IMG/VR virus record: IMGVR_UViG_3300033179_000127
Coordinates: 1 to 30,108 of that record
Origin: a virus
Strand: one strand, 5' to 3'
DNA length: 30,108 nt
The translations under genes and the position numbers were made by a program. Shown in pieces: positions 1 through 12,400 of this stretch. Below the pieces are notes generated by a model that ran no database searches, had not been told where the DNA came from, and was given only the letters and a program-made list of their open reading frames with translations. Numbering within the stretch: position 1 is the stretch's first letter; every line of letters begins with the position of its first letter.

Positions 1-951
1 TTATAAACCTAATTTGTAAAGCATAGAAGAATAGAAATAAGGAGTTACAATAGTACGGAGTAAAGGCATAGAATGTTGAAAAATGTAGATACGATATTGA
101 TTTTTTCTTTTTAAATGTAAACTACATTTTAAATCATAACGTATAACTAAAACATTCATTATTCGCACAATATCAACTAATGAAAAAGAGTCAGTACAAA
201 GGGTTAGACCGTAAGACTTAGCAGCTCCATCTCCCATTATAAAATGAGCCAAAGCAGGAGGAGTTAAAAGTTCATAAATATTATGAGGAACTATTTTTAC
301 TTTATCAACGTAAAAGAGAGAATAAATTTCAGTAAAACAAGGAAGCGCTCTAGTAAAAAACTCTAAAGCATAATATCGTTTACTAGATCTGATACCGGAC
401 ACTAAATTAGGGTAACTTGAGCAATAATGAGATAAAATAGAAAATACAAATCAAACATAAGCAGAATGATCTAAGGATTGTTTAAAAAATAAATTCACAT
501 TTTTTCTTTGTGAACAACCAAATCAACCATCAGATAAAAGTAATCCTATTGTAACACTATGTTGAAATGAAGGTAATTTTATCATGTCTCGCTCTTCTTT
601 AGATATATTTCTAATACCTAAAGAAGAAGGTAAAATTTTACCTCAAACTTCTAAGGCTAAACACGTAGAACTATTTAAGTTTTGATATAAATAAAATTGG
701 CCTTTTTCAGTTGTAGTAAGCACACCTTTATTAATTACACGACGAATGTGCCTGATATTCTTTTTTTGACTTATTTCAATATCAGACAAATGTGCACATC
801 TATTTGGTGTAAGCTCCCTAGCTGCTTGCTCAACACTCTCAAATATAAACACTACTGTAGAATTGTCCTTAGAGTAAGCATACAATTTTCCCTTTTGAAG
901 ATTTTGAAAAGAAATTATTGGGACTACACAAAAAACATAAGCTCAATCCAT
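1..951 (-). CDS. LAGLIDADG homing endonuclease, free-standing
   Basis: With TGA as Trp this frame is open for 316 codons, from an ATG at 951 to a TAA at 1-3. It is a two-motif LAGLIDADG protein of the type with short GDG motifs: GLLLSDGWF near residues 136-144 and FIMGDG near residue 240. The N-terminal 90 residues include a NUMOD1-like helix stretch (FESVEQAAREL). The C-terminus ends MLYKLGL, as in this subfamily. The expected role is a site-specific double-strand nuclease that spreads its own gene, possibly also a splicing cofactor. It starts about 45 nt after the second atp9 3' end; I see no group I core or exon around it, so I treat it as intergenic, although a host intron reaching past the left edge cannot be excluded. 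A broken relative lies at 26373-27095. Confidence 0.85.
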
Positions 952-965
952 ACCTTCCAGGGTTA

Positions 966-984
966 GGTTTAACTGAGTTAAACC
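966..984. repeat. hairpin element after atp9 second end
   Basis: Perfect 8-bp inverted repeat GGTTTAAC / GTTAAACC with a 3-nt loop, preceded on the plus strand by GGTTA. The same element lies at 1696-1714, and looser versions at 5568-5595 and 10978-10997. Confidence 0.8.
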
Positions 985-995
985 CAAATTGAAAG

Positions 996-1030
996 CTAAG
1001 CAACGTAAAGCAAAAGGAACGCCATCATAA
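996..1030 (-). pseudogene. second copy of atp9 3' exon
   Basis: From ATG ATG at 1028 to TAG at 996-998 this reads MMAFLLLYVA and stop, the same peptide as atp9 exon 3 (1735-1769). All eight base differences over the 33 nt are silent, including TAG for TAA. Similarity continues past the stop into the GTTTAAC/GTTAAAC hairpin, to about 955. The copy has no intron upstream of it and follows the GIY-YIG gene directly, so it is probably the displaced native end of atp9, or the reverse. It could only be translated if joined to the rest of atp9. Confidence 0.8.
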
Positions 1031-1063
1031 GAAATAAAAAAATCCAAATGAACGCCAATAAAA

Positions 1064-1672
1064 TTAATCCCGAATAATATTAATAATATATCTACCTCGA
1101 TAGGGTTTGGTTATATTATTTTGTTCACGCCTAAGTATAGTTTTTATATCTGAATTTAAAGCTGCAGCTGTAACCCTAATAGAATCATAAGTAATTGTTT
1201 CATTTGTATCTAGATCAGTAACTTGTACTTGAAAACCAGGAACTGGAACATGTTTTCTATTTAGAGCAATTATGCTCAATTTCATCTTGGTATCTTCACT
1301 TGTTGTACGACCAAATGATGAACCAGCTTTTGGACATATATTATAGTCTGGTTTAAAAAGGTTAATATAATAATCCTCCGTTTCAATACATTGATCGGGA
1401 TCACAATGCTCCAGAATTTCTAATATAAAATTTTCATAACCATTCTTAAGCAATGAAGAATATATTTTAGATTTACATCTTAAAGTTTCACTTCTTAAGT
1501 AGTTAACTGAAAAATAGTATTTGAATCTTTTTTTAAGATCCACTGACGAGCCAACATAAACAGAACCATTTATTTTATTTTTAAAACAGTAAACTCCAGA
1601 TTTTCCTTTGTTATCGGAATAAATTTTAGCTTTATCCTTTTCTAAATTAGAATAAATAAATATGAATAACAT
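1064..1672 (-). CDS. GIY-YIG homing endonuclease inserted behind atp9
   Basis: A 202-codon frame from ATG at 1672; the frame is open further upstream, but that part overlaps atp9 exon 3 in another frame, so I use the internal ATG. The GIY-YIG core reads GVYCF then [17 protein letters not shown], with the conserved Arg after YVGSS, and ETEDYYINLFKPDYNI holds the conserved Glu. The C-terminal 50 residues (VTDLDTNETITYDSIRV) form a NUMOD1-like DNA-binding unit. It acts as a DNA endonuclease. It sits between two copies of the atp9 3' end (1735-1769 and 996-1030), the layout expected for a mobile ORF that brought its own replacement exon. It is more divergent than the other GIY-YIG genes in the window. 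Confidence 0.85.
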   Translation of the reverse strand: MLFIFIYSNLEKDKAKIYSDNKGKSGVYCFKNKINGSVYVGSSVDLKKRFKYYFSVNYLRSETLRCKSKIYSSLLKNGYENFILEILEHCDPDQCIETEDYYINLFKPDYNICPKAGSSFGRTTSEDTKMKLSIIALNRKHVPVPGFQVQVTDLDTNETITYDSIRVTAAALNSDIKTILRREQNNITKPYRGRYIINIIRD

Positions 1673-1695
1673 CGAATCGTTAAGTTCTGGGGTTA

Positions 1696-1714
1696 GGTTT
1701 AACAAAGTTAAACC
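1696..1714. repeat. hairpin element after atp9 stop
   Basis: Perfect 8-bp inverted repeat GGTTTAAC / GTTAAACC with loop AAA, about 20 nt after the atp9 TAA (1735-1737). Position just behind a stop codon suits a 3' end or RNA-processing signal, which is an inference. Confidence 0.8.
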
Positions 1715-1734
1715 CAAATTAAAAGCAAAAGAAA

Positions 1735-3005
<1,271 letters not shown>

Positions 3006-3665
3006 TTACTTTTTAAAAATATATCTACCTTTATAAGGCTTCTGTTGATTTTGTCTAAAATACATAACAATACTTATTCGTAATATGTTTAAGGCTCTTG
3101 CAGCTTCAGACATTGAATTATAAGAAGTCGTAGTATTATTTTTAATATCAGTAACTTCTATTTGTTGAGAGGGTCTACCAGATCCTTCTGTTTTTGGTTG
3201 TCCTGGCTTATAACGACCAGAATTATCCATTTTCTTAGCAGCATCAGACATTATTTGTTTAGATTCATCAGAGTGTTTACGACCAGACATTGGAGCACTT
3301 GGATTTAAGGATATATTATACTCTGGATTGAATTTTTTTTGATAAAAACCCTCCCTTTCTAGACATTTAGAAGGTTCACAGTACTCCAGAATTGTAAAAG
3401 AAAAATTAGAATGACCGTGCTTTAATATTGCATTATATATATGGCTTTTACTATTTTTTAATGAATTTATAATAGCCTTAAAAGAGTAATAAAATGCTAG
3501 CCTATTTGGCAAGTTAACTGCACTCCCGATATAGCATTTATCATTTGTTAAATTTTTCCACATATAAATACCTGCTTTATTTTGATTATCAGAAAGAATT
3601 TGAGCTTTATCAGCCTCTGCATTAGGATAAATTTTTGCTGGAATGAAAGGCGTTAACTGAGGCAT
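3006..3665 (-). CDS. free-standing GIY-YIG homing endonuclease
   Basis: 219 codons from ATG at 3665. GIYMW and CYIGSAVNLPNRL form the GIY-YIG signature with the conserved Arg; EREGFYQKKFNPEYNIS carries the catalytic Glu. It continues with a NUMOD3-type unit ([16 protein letters not shown]) and a C-terminal NUMOD1-like unit ([23 protein letters not shown]), ending GRYIFKK. It lies between nad5 and atp9 with no intron core nearby, so it seems intergenic. It belongs to a family of very similar genes in this window (8652-9317, 19877-21004, broken 10172-11172), which suggests recent copying within this genome. Confidence 0.85.
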   Translation of the reverse strand: MPQLTPFIPAKIYPNAEADKAQILSDNQNKAGIYMWKNLTNDKCYIGSAVNLPNRLAFYYSFKAIINSLKNSKSHIYNAILKHGHSNFSFTILEYCEPSKCLEREGFYQKKFNPEYNISLNPSAPMSGRKHSDESKQIMSDAAKKMDNSGRYKPGQPKTEGSGRPSQQIEVTDIKNNTTTSYNSMSEAARALNILRISIVMYFRQNQQKPYKGRYIFKK

Positions 3666-3769
3666 AAAAAAATATGAGAAGTTTTTTGTTAAAAAAAAGG
3701 CATAGCTATTATATCAAATATTTAATTAGAAGGAGAGAAAAAAAGCAAAAGTAAAGCTAGAATCGATAA

Positions 3770-4270
3770 GGAGAGGGAATTGGGTATGTTTAAAAACGAT
3801 TTTAATAATGACAATATATCTTCACATGAAAATTCAATAAAAATTGAAAAAGTAGTAGAAGAGAAAGGAAATGAGGTTAATTAGTTTGTACTAATAACAG
3901 TGGATATATTAATTCTTCATCCTTATATGAAGAGTTATATTGGGAATTATATAATGAAGGATAAATTTAGAAGTAGGAATGAGTTATGATGAAGATAAAA
4001 ACAGAGAAAACAAAAAATAGGAGTTTTTACCTGATATATTGAAAAAAAAAAATGGGAAAGTTGCTAAATATAAAGCAGAAAAAACAATGGCTACGAATTT
4101 GAGGAATTTTATAATGGTATTAATAAATATGTAGAGTTTATTTTAATTTAAAATTAAGACCAAAACTATTTTGCTATTCATTATATTTTATAGTTAATAA
4201 TTCTTTAAAAACAATGGAGAACGGTAATGAAATTATTTATTATAGATGTATTGGTTAGAAGAATTTAGAG
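3770..4270 (+). other. purine-rich plus-strand stretch, possible decayed gene
   Basis: Here the plus strand is rich in A and G, the composition that the coding (minus) strand shows elsewhere. Short plus-strand peptides such as FKNDFNNDNISSHENS and LYEELYWELYNEG are broken by stops and frame changes. This looks like the remains of a gene in the opposite orientation, for instance from an inserted mitochondrial plasmid, but I recognise no family. Confidence 0.3.
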
Positions 4271-4305
4271 AGCATTAACTAATGATAGTGGTTATAAAAT
4301 GGCTA

Positions 4306-4560
4306 GGGAGGGTGGCCCCTTTGGGGCCCTTTTTTTAAAAGGACATTGGGCGTAGCCGCCGCCGCCACAAAGCATGCGAAACTTGGCTTGCCTAGCCTAA
4401 AGGAAGCATGAACCAAAAGCATGAAAAATACAGGAAGAGGGGGGAGAGGCTGTGGGTATATTATTTGGTTAAAGTAATATTAGCCAATGAAATTAACAGC
4501 ATATTTTAATAATAAATATCCTCTCCCCGAAGGGAGCGGGACATTATTCTAGTTTAACAC
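4306..4560. repeat. GC-rich palindrome cluster
   Basis: A GC-rich island in AT-rich surroundings: GGCCCCTTTGGGGCC near 4315-4330, a GCC-repeat near 4355, a run GAGGGGGGAGAGG near 4437 and CTCTCCCCGAAGGGAG near 4521. Fungal mitochondria often carry mobile GC-rich hairpins (double-hairpin elements); this assignment is an inference. No gene is visible. Confidence 0.5.
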
Positions 4561-4579
4561 TGAAAACGTAACTATTAGG

Positions 4580-5410
4580 TTAAGAATCATGAACTCTTAT
4601 AGTATTCATCCCACTCTTAATCCCTTTAATATGCTCTAGTCCATAATTTGTTAAATGAAGCTTATACTCTATTAACAAACTAACTTGCACAAAACTCTCA
4701 AAGTCCAATCTTTTAACACCTTGTAGTGAATATTAAAAAAAAAGGAATAACAATGTTTATAATATCTTTTAATTTAGTAACAAACAAAAAGTTTTTAGAA
4801 TCTACTTGAAAAGTTCCACAGCCTAAATATTAAATTTTGGGTCTCGGTACAAGAATTATGTAAGAGAAAGATTCCTTTAATGCTTCAATTAAACCGTTAT
4901 TTATAGAGACTAGAATATTAAGTATTTTTAGAGGCTGGCTACCCAACGAAGCATCTCTTCAATCATAAGATGCTATTTTTTTTTTATAACATCTCAACAA
5001 TTTATTTAAATAGTAAAAAATTCTGAGGCTCATGCTCCCTTTAGGCAAGCCTACCTAGTTTTTGAGTTAATAATGGAGGGCTGAAGCTTCGCTAGCCACT
5101 TTTCAGAATGTGGTATTATTACATTAGTTAAAGCCTCCATTGATGTAACTTGCAACTGAATTATATTTAAATATTTTACCTACTCTAATCATGTTAGATC
5201 CTTTTCATATAAATTAATTTGAAAAAACTCCCCCTTGATATAATTTTGATTTTTTTTTTACGTATTTAATGAACATAAAATAATCTGACAATCTAGCAAA
5301 GAAATCCATAGCACTTCTGACGTATTGATTTCCATAAATAGATACCTCTTTTTTAACAAAGGAACGAAATTAGGATTTAGTTTATCCTTTTTATTAAAAC
5401 TAGAAATACC
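4580..5410 (-). pseudogene. degenerate LAGLIDADG endonuclease
   Basis: The 3' part still reads as the end of a double-motif LAGLIDADG protein: LVPRPKI, then LGCGTFQVDSKNFLFVTKLK, then KRLDFESFVQ and HLTNYGLEHIKGIKSGMN, stop at 4580-4582. The second LAGLIDADG motif that should lie between PRPKI and LGCGTF is deleted. The 5' part (about 5080-5410) only gives scattered matches in shifting frames (LNPNFVPL, NVIIPHSEKW). It follows nad5 and seems long inactive. Confidence 0.7.
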
Positions 5411-5567
5411 TAATATTGAAAAACATGACCACTACCTAACTTGGACTTAATGACAAGAAATCAAAAGCATAACATAAAAACAAAAATAAATCCTGCCGCA
5501 GCCTTACGCGCTGCGCGCTAGAGGTCAGAATTTAATTAATAGATTTCGGAGGGTATAAATCCTACTT

Positions 5568-5595
5568 GGGTTAGGTTTACCTTATCGATAAACCC
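5568..5595. repeat. hairpin element behind nad5 stop
   Basis: GGGTTAGGTTTA / TAAACCC inverted repeat about 60 nt after the nad5 stop. It shares the GGGTTAGGTTTA arm with the elements behind both atp9 ends, which hints at a role in 3' end formation or a dispersed mobile hairpin. Confidence 0.6.
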
Positions 5596-5656
5596 AGAAA
5601 GGAAGCATGGAAAGAAAAGCGCCAATGTCACCAATGAAACCACCGCCAAAAGTATC

Positions 5657-6496
5657 TTAAGTACTTAATGTATAAATTAAAATATAAATTATTAAGCCTA
5701 TTAAAATATATAGAGCATAAGATGTAATAACACCTGTATCCAATTTAGCAATATTTTTACTTAAATTAAGCAATCCTTTTTCTAATCCAAAAGGTCCTAT
5801 TAATTCAATACCTCCTTTATCAATAATTTTAGTTGTTTGTCCACCTAACTTCAATACAAAGGCAGTAATGTACTTATTATAAAATAATTCTACTAAGAAT
5901 CGTTGGTTAAAGAATCCCCAAATATTATATCCAAATCTAGTGAATTTAAATGCTAATAGTAAATTAGGGTAAAATTCAGATAAAACCAGAGCTAACACAG
6001 AAAAGAATATAGTAGAAATAAAAGGTAATAATTTAAAAATAGTAAGCACTGCAAATTCAGTGGCAATCATAATTTCATGTGAAGGATGAATAAATAAACT
6101 GTTATCAGCAAAAAATGAAGAACCAAGTCCAATGTAAATATCTTTAGTAATATATCCAAAGAATATAGAGAAAACAGCTAAGATAATTAAAGGTAAAGTC
6201 ATAAAAATGTCACCCTCATGAACTTGTTTATAATTTATTAAAGGTCCATGTGGATTAGCTAGGAAAGTTAAATATAAAACTTTAACCGAATATAATGTAG
6301 TAAAGATTGCACCAATAGTAGCAATAAAATATACTACAATGCTAGAAAAATAAAATTGACCAAAAGCAGATTCTAGAATAAAATCTTTAGAGTAGAATCC
6401 AGTCATGAACGGAAAAGCAACTAAACTAAGTGAAGCTATTAACATAACTGAATAACTTAAAGGTAAAAATACTCGTAACCCTCCATATTTTCTAAA
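5657..6496 (-). CDS. nad5: nad5 last exon
   Basis: 840 nt, 279 residues plus TAA at 5657-5659. It starts [16 protein letters not shown] directly after an intron-terminal G at 6497 and contains [13 protein letters not shown] and many membrane helices of the C-terminal half. The lateral-helix and final membrane segments are present, so the 3' end is complete. Confidence 0.95.
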   Translation of the reverse strand, partial: FRKYGGLRVFLPLSYSVMLIASLSLVAFPFMTGFYSKDFILESAFGQFYFSSIVVYFIATIGAIFTTLYSVKVLYLTFLANPHGPLINYKQVHEGDIFMTLPLIILAVFSIFFGYITKDIYIGLGSSFFADNSLFIHPSHEIMIATEFAVLTIFKLLPFISTIFFSVLALVLSEFYPNLLLAFKFTRFGYNIWGFFNQRFLVELFYNKYITAFVLKLGGQTTKIIDKGGIELIGPFGLEKGLLNLSKNIAKLDTGVITSYALYILIGLIIYILIYTLST

Positions 6497-9400
6497 CGGT
6501 TATTTATTTAATTTCTTAATTAAATTATTATTCATTATAATACTTGGTTTATTTAGTTTTTTATTTTTATTATTAAGATTAAGGAGTTCATTTGTTTAAT
6601 TTATCTTTTAAACCTTTTATTTTATCTATTTTTTCTTGTGTTAATTGTTCTTTATTTTTAAGTAATTTTAATATTTCACACCATATAGAAAAATTATATG
6701 CTTTAAACCCTTGTAGAGGATAATTATTAAAATGAACTATTAAACTATTAAAGTTAGCTAATTTAAACACTTTCCATTCCGCAAAATTATATTTTGGTGA
6801 TTCATAAACTGATCCTATTTCTTCAAAAAATTTATTAATTTTAATTAATAAAAATTTTTCTCTATCATTTAACCCTACACTAGCCCATGGTCTCATTTTA
6901 TTAGTTTTTTTATCTATACTTACATAAAATGATCCATCAGCTTCTATAAATGCTGTAACTCAGAAAGGATTTAATGCTATATCATTAACTATTACTGAAG
7001 GTTTTTCTATAGGAGTTACTTTAGGGAATGATAATTTTAATTTATCTGATTCTCCAAAATTCATAGCAGCTTTAATAGATATAATTTGTTCTAAACCCTC
7101 CTGAGTTAAATGTTTTTTACTTAACATTAAATTTATACATTCTTTTCATAGTGTAAAATCTATTTGTTTAGCACTTTGTAATGGGTAATTATTAAAATGT
7201 TTAAGTATTACATTAGTTATATCTTTAAGACCATAAATTGCAAATCTTGCTACAGATTTTTTTGAAGTTATTAAACCTATACCTCCAAAAAAAGCTTGAA
7301 CTTTATATAATAAATCTATATCTTTTATATTAACTTCAATTATAAATCTAGCTTGAACTTGTCATCCTATAGAATTACTAGAACTTTTTGCAACTCAGAT
7401 GTTAAAACATCCCTCACCATTTATAAATCCTGTAACAAATAATGGGTTTAATTGATGGTTATTTTTATTTATTAAACTATAATATCTATAATTAGTTATA
7501 AATCCCCTCTTAAGCCCATATTGGAGATTGGTAAAGAAATATATACTAGTTTTTTGAATAAGAAAGCTAATAAATAAGAAAAACCCTAAAATTAATATAA
7601 AATAATCATAACTTAGATTATAGTACATAGTTGGCATAAGTAAATAAATTACTTATAAAAATAACAGTAATAAATAAAAAAGTACTAATTTTTGAATATA
7701 ATTTAATTTTTGTAAAATTTAACAAAATTATCCTCACAACTTGATATTATCTCATCGCATTGAAACTATATTTAATCCTCTTATATATAGAGAAATATAT
7801 AGAATATAGTTGTTCAAACTTTCGTTTGGGGCCAGACTCTATCTTAATTCTACTCTTATGAGAATCTTACTCAATTTAAATAATAGGTTCGTAACACCTG
7901 AGTAGACACTACTACCGTATAGTCGTTGCGCTTTTATCCTTAAAAATTCTGTGAACACAGAAAAAATTAGGAACTTAGTTCCGCGAAGATCCATTGCTCT
8001 TTCGATTATCTTAAATATTGTTACATCGGATAAAATCCATAGAGAAATGATTAATAACTCGTATTTTCAAAAGTTACCTTTTTACTCACTGTAATTTAAG
8101 CTTTAGGAATTGCCCGGAGTTTGATAGTATTAGATCTAAAAAACATTTGATCTTGGTTATCACTAACAGCATGAATTACAGCACCTGCACCAAGGAAAAG
8201 AAGAGCTTTGTAGACACTTCATAAGATACAAAAAGAATAACTATTATAGTGCTCTGTTTGTTTTCATTTCCTCGCCCCTGGAGAAGAGCGAAATAAGTTA
8301 GAGGATTCGGAAATCGAAAACTAAAGCGGCTAAATTTAAAAAGATAAAATAAGAGAGGTCCTTAAAATTTAGAAGGATTATTTATCAATTGGATTATGAT
8401 AAAAGGTATAGAGCTTTTGAAGATACACACGTCGCGCATCAAAAAAAAAAGTCTTAGGAGATTAAGGACCATTGCAACCCCTGCTTAAAAAAGGCTTCCG
8501 ATTTTTAACTAGAATGAAAAGCAAAAGGAGAAAGACGGGTGGATAAATTAAGCACCACGCTAAAAATAATTAGAGGCTCTGTTTAATTTTTGTTTTTTTA
8601 GCACTTATTTTTTAAATAAAAAGTCTGAACAATTGAGGAACTAATCAATAATTAATCTACCTTTCTGAAAAAATATCTACCTCTATAAGGCTTCTTTTGG
8701 TTTTGAGCAAAAAAATTGGCGATTGTAGTATGTCTAGGAAGATTTAAGACTCTTGCAGCTTCACTAATAGAATCATAATTAATAGTAGTATTTTCTTGTA
8801 AATCAGTAACTTCTATTTTTTGAGGAGGGCTTCCTGCTCCTTCAGCTCTTGGCTTACCAAACCGAGGATTTTTCTTCCCTGTGCGATCAATTGACATCTT
8901 TTTGCGAACTTCCTCAGAATGGGTTAGGCCAGACATTGGAGCACTGGCATTTTGCGATGTATTATACTCTGGATTTAAGAGTTTTAAATAATAATCCTCT
9001 CTTTTCAGACATTTTTGAGCTTCACAATACTCAAGAATGTCTAACGAAAATTTAGCATAACCATGTTTAAGTAAAGCACGGCAAATATACATGTTATTAG
9101 CATAAAGTAAATGGTTAACATTAAAATACTTAGAAAATCTATGGCGTAAATCCACTGAACTACCTACATAGCATTTACCATTTGTTAAATTTTTCCACAT
9201 ATATATCCCTGATTTATTTTTATTTTCTAATAATATTTTAGCTTTCATGGCGTCTGAATTACTATAGGATTTTTCTGGAACTGGGGGATAAGGATTGTTT
9301 TTATTGTTTTTTCTCATTTTATATTTTTTATATAATTTTATTTTTTTACCCCTGATACGACCTCAGCCTCAAGCCAGCCTTCCGCTTTTTGTTTTTACTG

Positions 9401-12400
9401 GCGGAGCCAAGAAAAAAAACAGACCAGCGAAGCACTAAAAATTTGATTTAATAATTCAAATTCCCAAAAGCCTTACCTATTAAGGGCAAATGGTGGAGAT
9501 AGTATCAGAGGATATTTTACATTTAAGATAATAGTTTAAATTAAAAGGGTCTTCCCAAAATAAAGGATGAGCCGCTAGTTTCGTTTAATAATCTATCATT
9601 AAATAAACTTAATATTTATGATATGGGGTAATATTGTTATATAATCCTTAAATTGCTTAACTTAATTTTTTTTTATTAACTAAATCAAAATATAAAATGA
9701 CCTGCATAATTTAACAATATCCTTATTCAAATAATTGGAGACTAAGGTAATGTATATATGAGGAATTTTAAAACTGATTGTTCCAAATTTAATTGGCATA
9801 TGAATCCTTCTTTGGCTATTGCTTCAGTATAAAATTTAATAAATACATCTTGATTAATATATCGTATTCCACCCTTTGAGACAGTATTATTTTCTCTATG
9901 TCGTCGAACTGTACCACGATTACCAACTTGTGAGTTGTTGGCATAGTATTGAACCATACCGTTTTTTGTATTAACAGCAAAAAACCGGAAGCTTTTTTAA
10001 TTAAATTTGGTAAATATTCGGGATGTCTAGCAAAATAAAAATGACCTAGTTCTGTAGGAGAACCGTTTGGCCTTTCTATATTTAAATATCTACCTATCCT
10101 ATTATTAAGATAAAAATGTTGTTGTTTCACAGACAAATTTTCTAACTCATCTGAACTAGGATTTAAAACTTTTATTTACTCCCCGGGGGGGAAGAGAAAA
10201 CAAAATTGAAAACTTTACCTGTATCTAGGTTCCGACGTATGGACGCACAGGCAATATTTAAGGTTCTTGCTGCTTCACTAATAGATTTAAAAGTAGTTTT
10301 TTGATTATTCTCTTGATCCAATACTTCTATTTTTAGAGAGGGTGATCCAGCTCCTTCAGGTCTTGGTTGACCCAATTTAGCATCAGATATTTTTTTTTAG
10401 TTTCCTCTGTAAGATTCTTTCCTTTTCTTAACCTCCGACATTATTTTTTTAGTTTTATCAGAATGTTTAGAACCTATCCTGCTATCCGATATCTTCTGAC
10501 GAGATTCATCGGAATGTTTATAACCTATTAAAGCATCTGATATTTTTTTTTTCGACTTTCATCCGAATGTTTACGACCAGAAAATAAAGCAGTAGGATCA
10601 AGGGCGATATTATACTTATTCTTTTCTTTAAATAGATCAAAATAATATTTCTCTCTTTCTAAACATTTTTCAGGCTCACAGTACTCAAGAATTTCTAAAG
10701 AAAATTTAGAATAACCGTATTTAAGTAGAGCACTACAGATATATAAGGATTTATTACGCATTAAATGATTTACATTAAAATATTCTCTGAATCTTTTCTT
10801 CAGATTTTCTGAAGAACCTATATATTTTTTACCATCAACTATATTAATTCAAAGATAAACACCTGCTTTATTTTTATTGTCGTCAAGAATTTGCATTTTG
10901 TCAATATCAGCATTTTCATAAATATTTTCTGGAATATAATTATTTTCTTCTTTCTTAGTAGAATAATATCTTCTTTGGGTTAGATTTAACTTTTTATTAA
11001 ACCCCCCCCCTTTGGGACTCCTACATGATAAAGCAGAACCAATACCATATTTATCAATATTTTTGTGCTTAAAACAATAAAGACCTGAACAATCTCCATC
11101 TACTACTTTTTGACTACCTAAAGGTAATTCAAAAACATTAATAGGATTTATAATTTTTAATGTTAACTCCATGTTATACCTAAATACTAGATTAGATGCC
11201 TTACTTAAATAATCAAATAAGAAATTATCACCTTTGAACTTAGAGCTATGCAGGCGTATCTACAGGTAATAAATTAAGCATATTAATTAAATCATGCGAG
11301 GCTTTTATTCCTTTTGGTGTTAAAAATAAAGGTAAACCTAATCTGTTTTGTTCAAAAATATTCTGTATAATATTACTTAACAATAAACCACCTCTAGTAT
11401 TATCTTTCAATATTGTAGAAAATGATGGATGAATGTCTAATTTATTTGTATTTTCAGATAATATTTGAGCTTTACATGTGTCTGAATTAGGACACAATTT
11501 TACTGGAACTAAAGGAACAATCGAATTATTATTTTTCTTGTGTGAAGCAAAAGAAGCGCAAAGTATTTTTTTTTGTTTGTTTTTCATTGTTTTTTGTTTA
11601 ATTAATGTTATTATACGCTACCATACCTGCGTTTTTAGACTATGTCTGGGAGATTCCATATCCTCTAGATTACCTATTTCCCTAGCTAATTGACATCGTC
11701 TAAGTATGTCACAATCTCTTGTGACTTATACGTCTAGATAATCATAGTGGACCTCACTAGAGGATCGATCTTTTGCATCAGTACTTTAGGATCTTTTGAA
11801 AGAGGGTCACCGGATGTTTTGGCCCATATTATGCTTTTTTACCTTTTCCAATCAGCCAATATTGTTAAATATGACCTAATTTTGGTTATTAAGATGTTTT
11901 TCCTTTCTATTTTAAATCTATTTACTTTTAGAAAGATATTTATGAATAGAAAGCATGATTAAAAAAAAAATTGATGACTCCTATCTTTTTTCTACAATAT
12001 TTTACCAGTATTATCTCTTATCCCTGCAATTTACTATAATCTCCAGTTTACAAAAATGAGATAAATAAGGCAGCGACCCTTTTTGTCAACACCATCTCTC
12101 AATGGTGATAGATCATATAATATTATTATTAATTTTTACTAATAATAATCTTGGCGTGTGATCGTTAAGGATTCTACTAAATATCATTAAATATTATTCG
12201 TTTCCTGCTGATTGTCCAATTAAATAAATATATAACTATTACTAAAATTTGTTTCTAAAAATTAAGAATTTTAGTTTTTTGGATTTCCAGCATATAACCA
12301 AGTTTTACATGCCCTCCACAAATAAAGCATGGTTGATTAAATGGAATAAAGCCACATTATATGAAGATAAACCTACAGCAATAACCATCATACCTAATTG

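Larger units (their letters stand above)
8215..12324 (-). mobile_element. nad5 intron H, group I with GIY-YIG genes
   Basis: 4110 nt. P1 is CATGCTT with guide GGGCATG (12308-12314), seven pairs ending U.G; P10 is eight pairs using 12315-12322. P is near 12286 (TATATGCTGGAAA), Q near 12195-12215 (GGACAATCAGCAGG), R near 12150-12172 and S near 11761-11774. P7 has the rare form GATC/GATC where related introns have GACTA/TAGTC. About 3.5 kb of GIY-YIG genes and remnants lie between S and the 3' splice site. Confidence 0.87.

Noticed and set aside
8131-8152. AGATC/GATCT as P1 for intron I
   Set aside because: Five pairs form, but without the U.G at the splice site, so I rely on the protein for this exon end.
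11478-11962. Plus-strand frames at 11478-11693 and 11747-11962
   Set aside because: Antisense shadows of the intron H core and of the GIY-YIG remnant; no family features.
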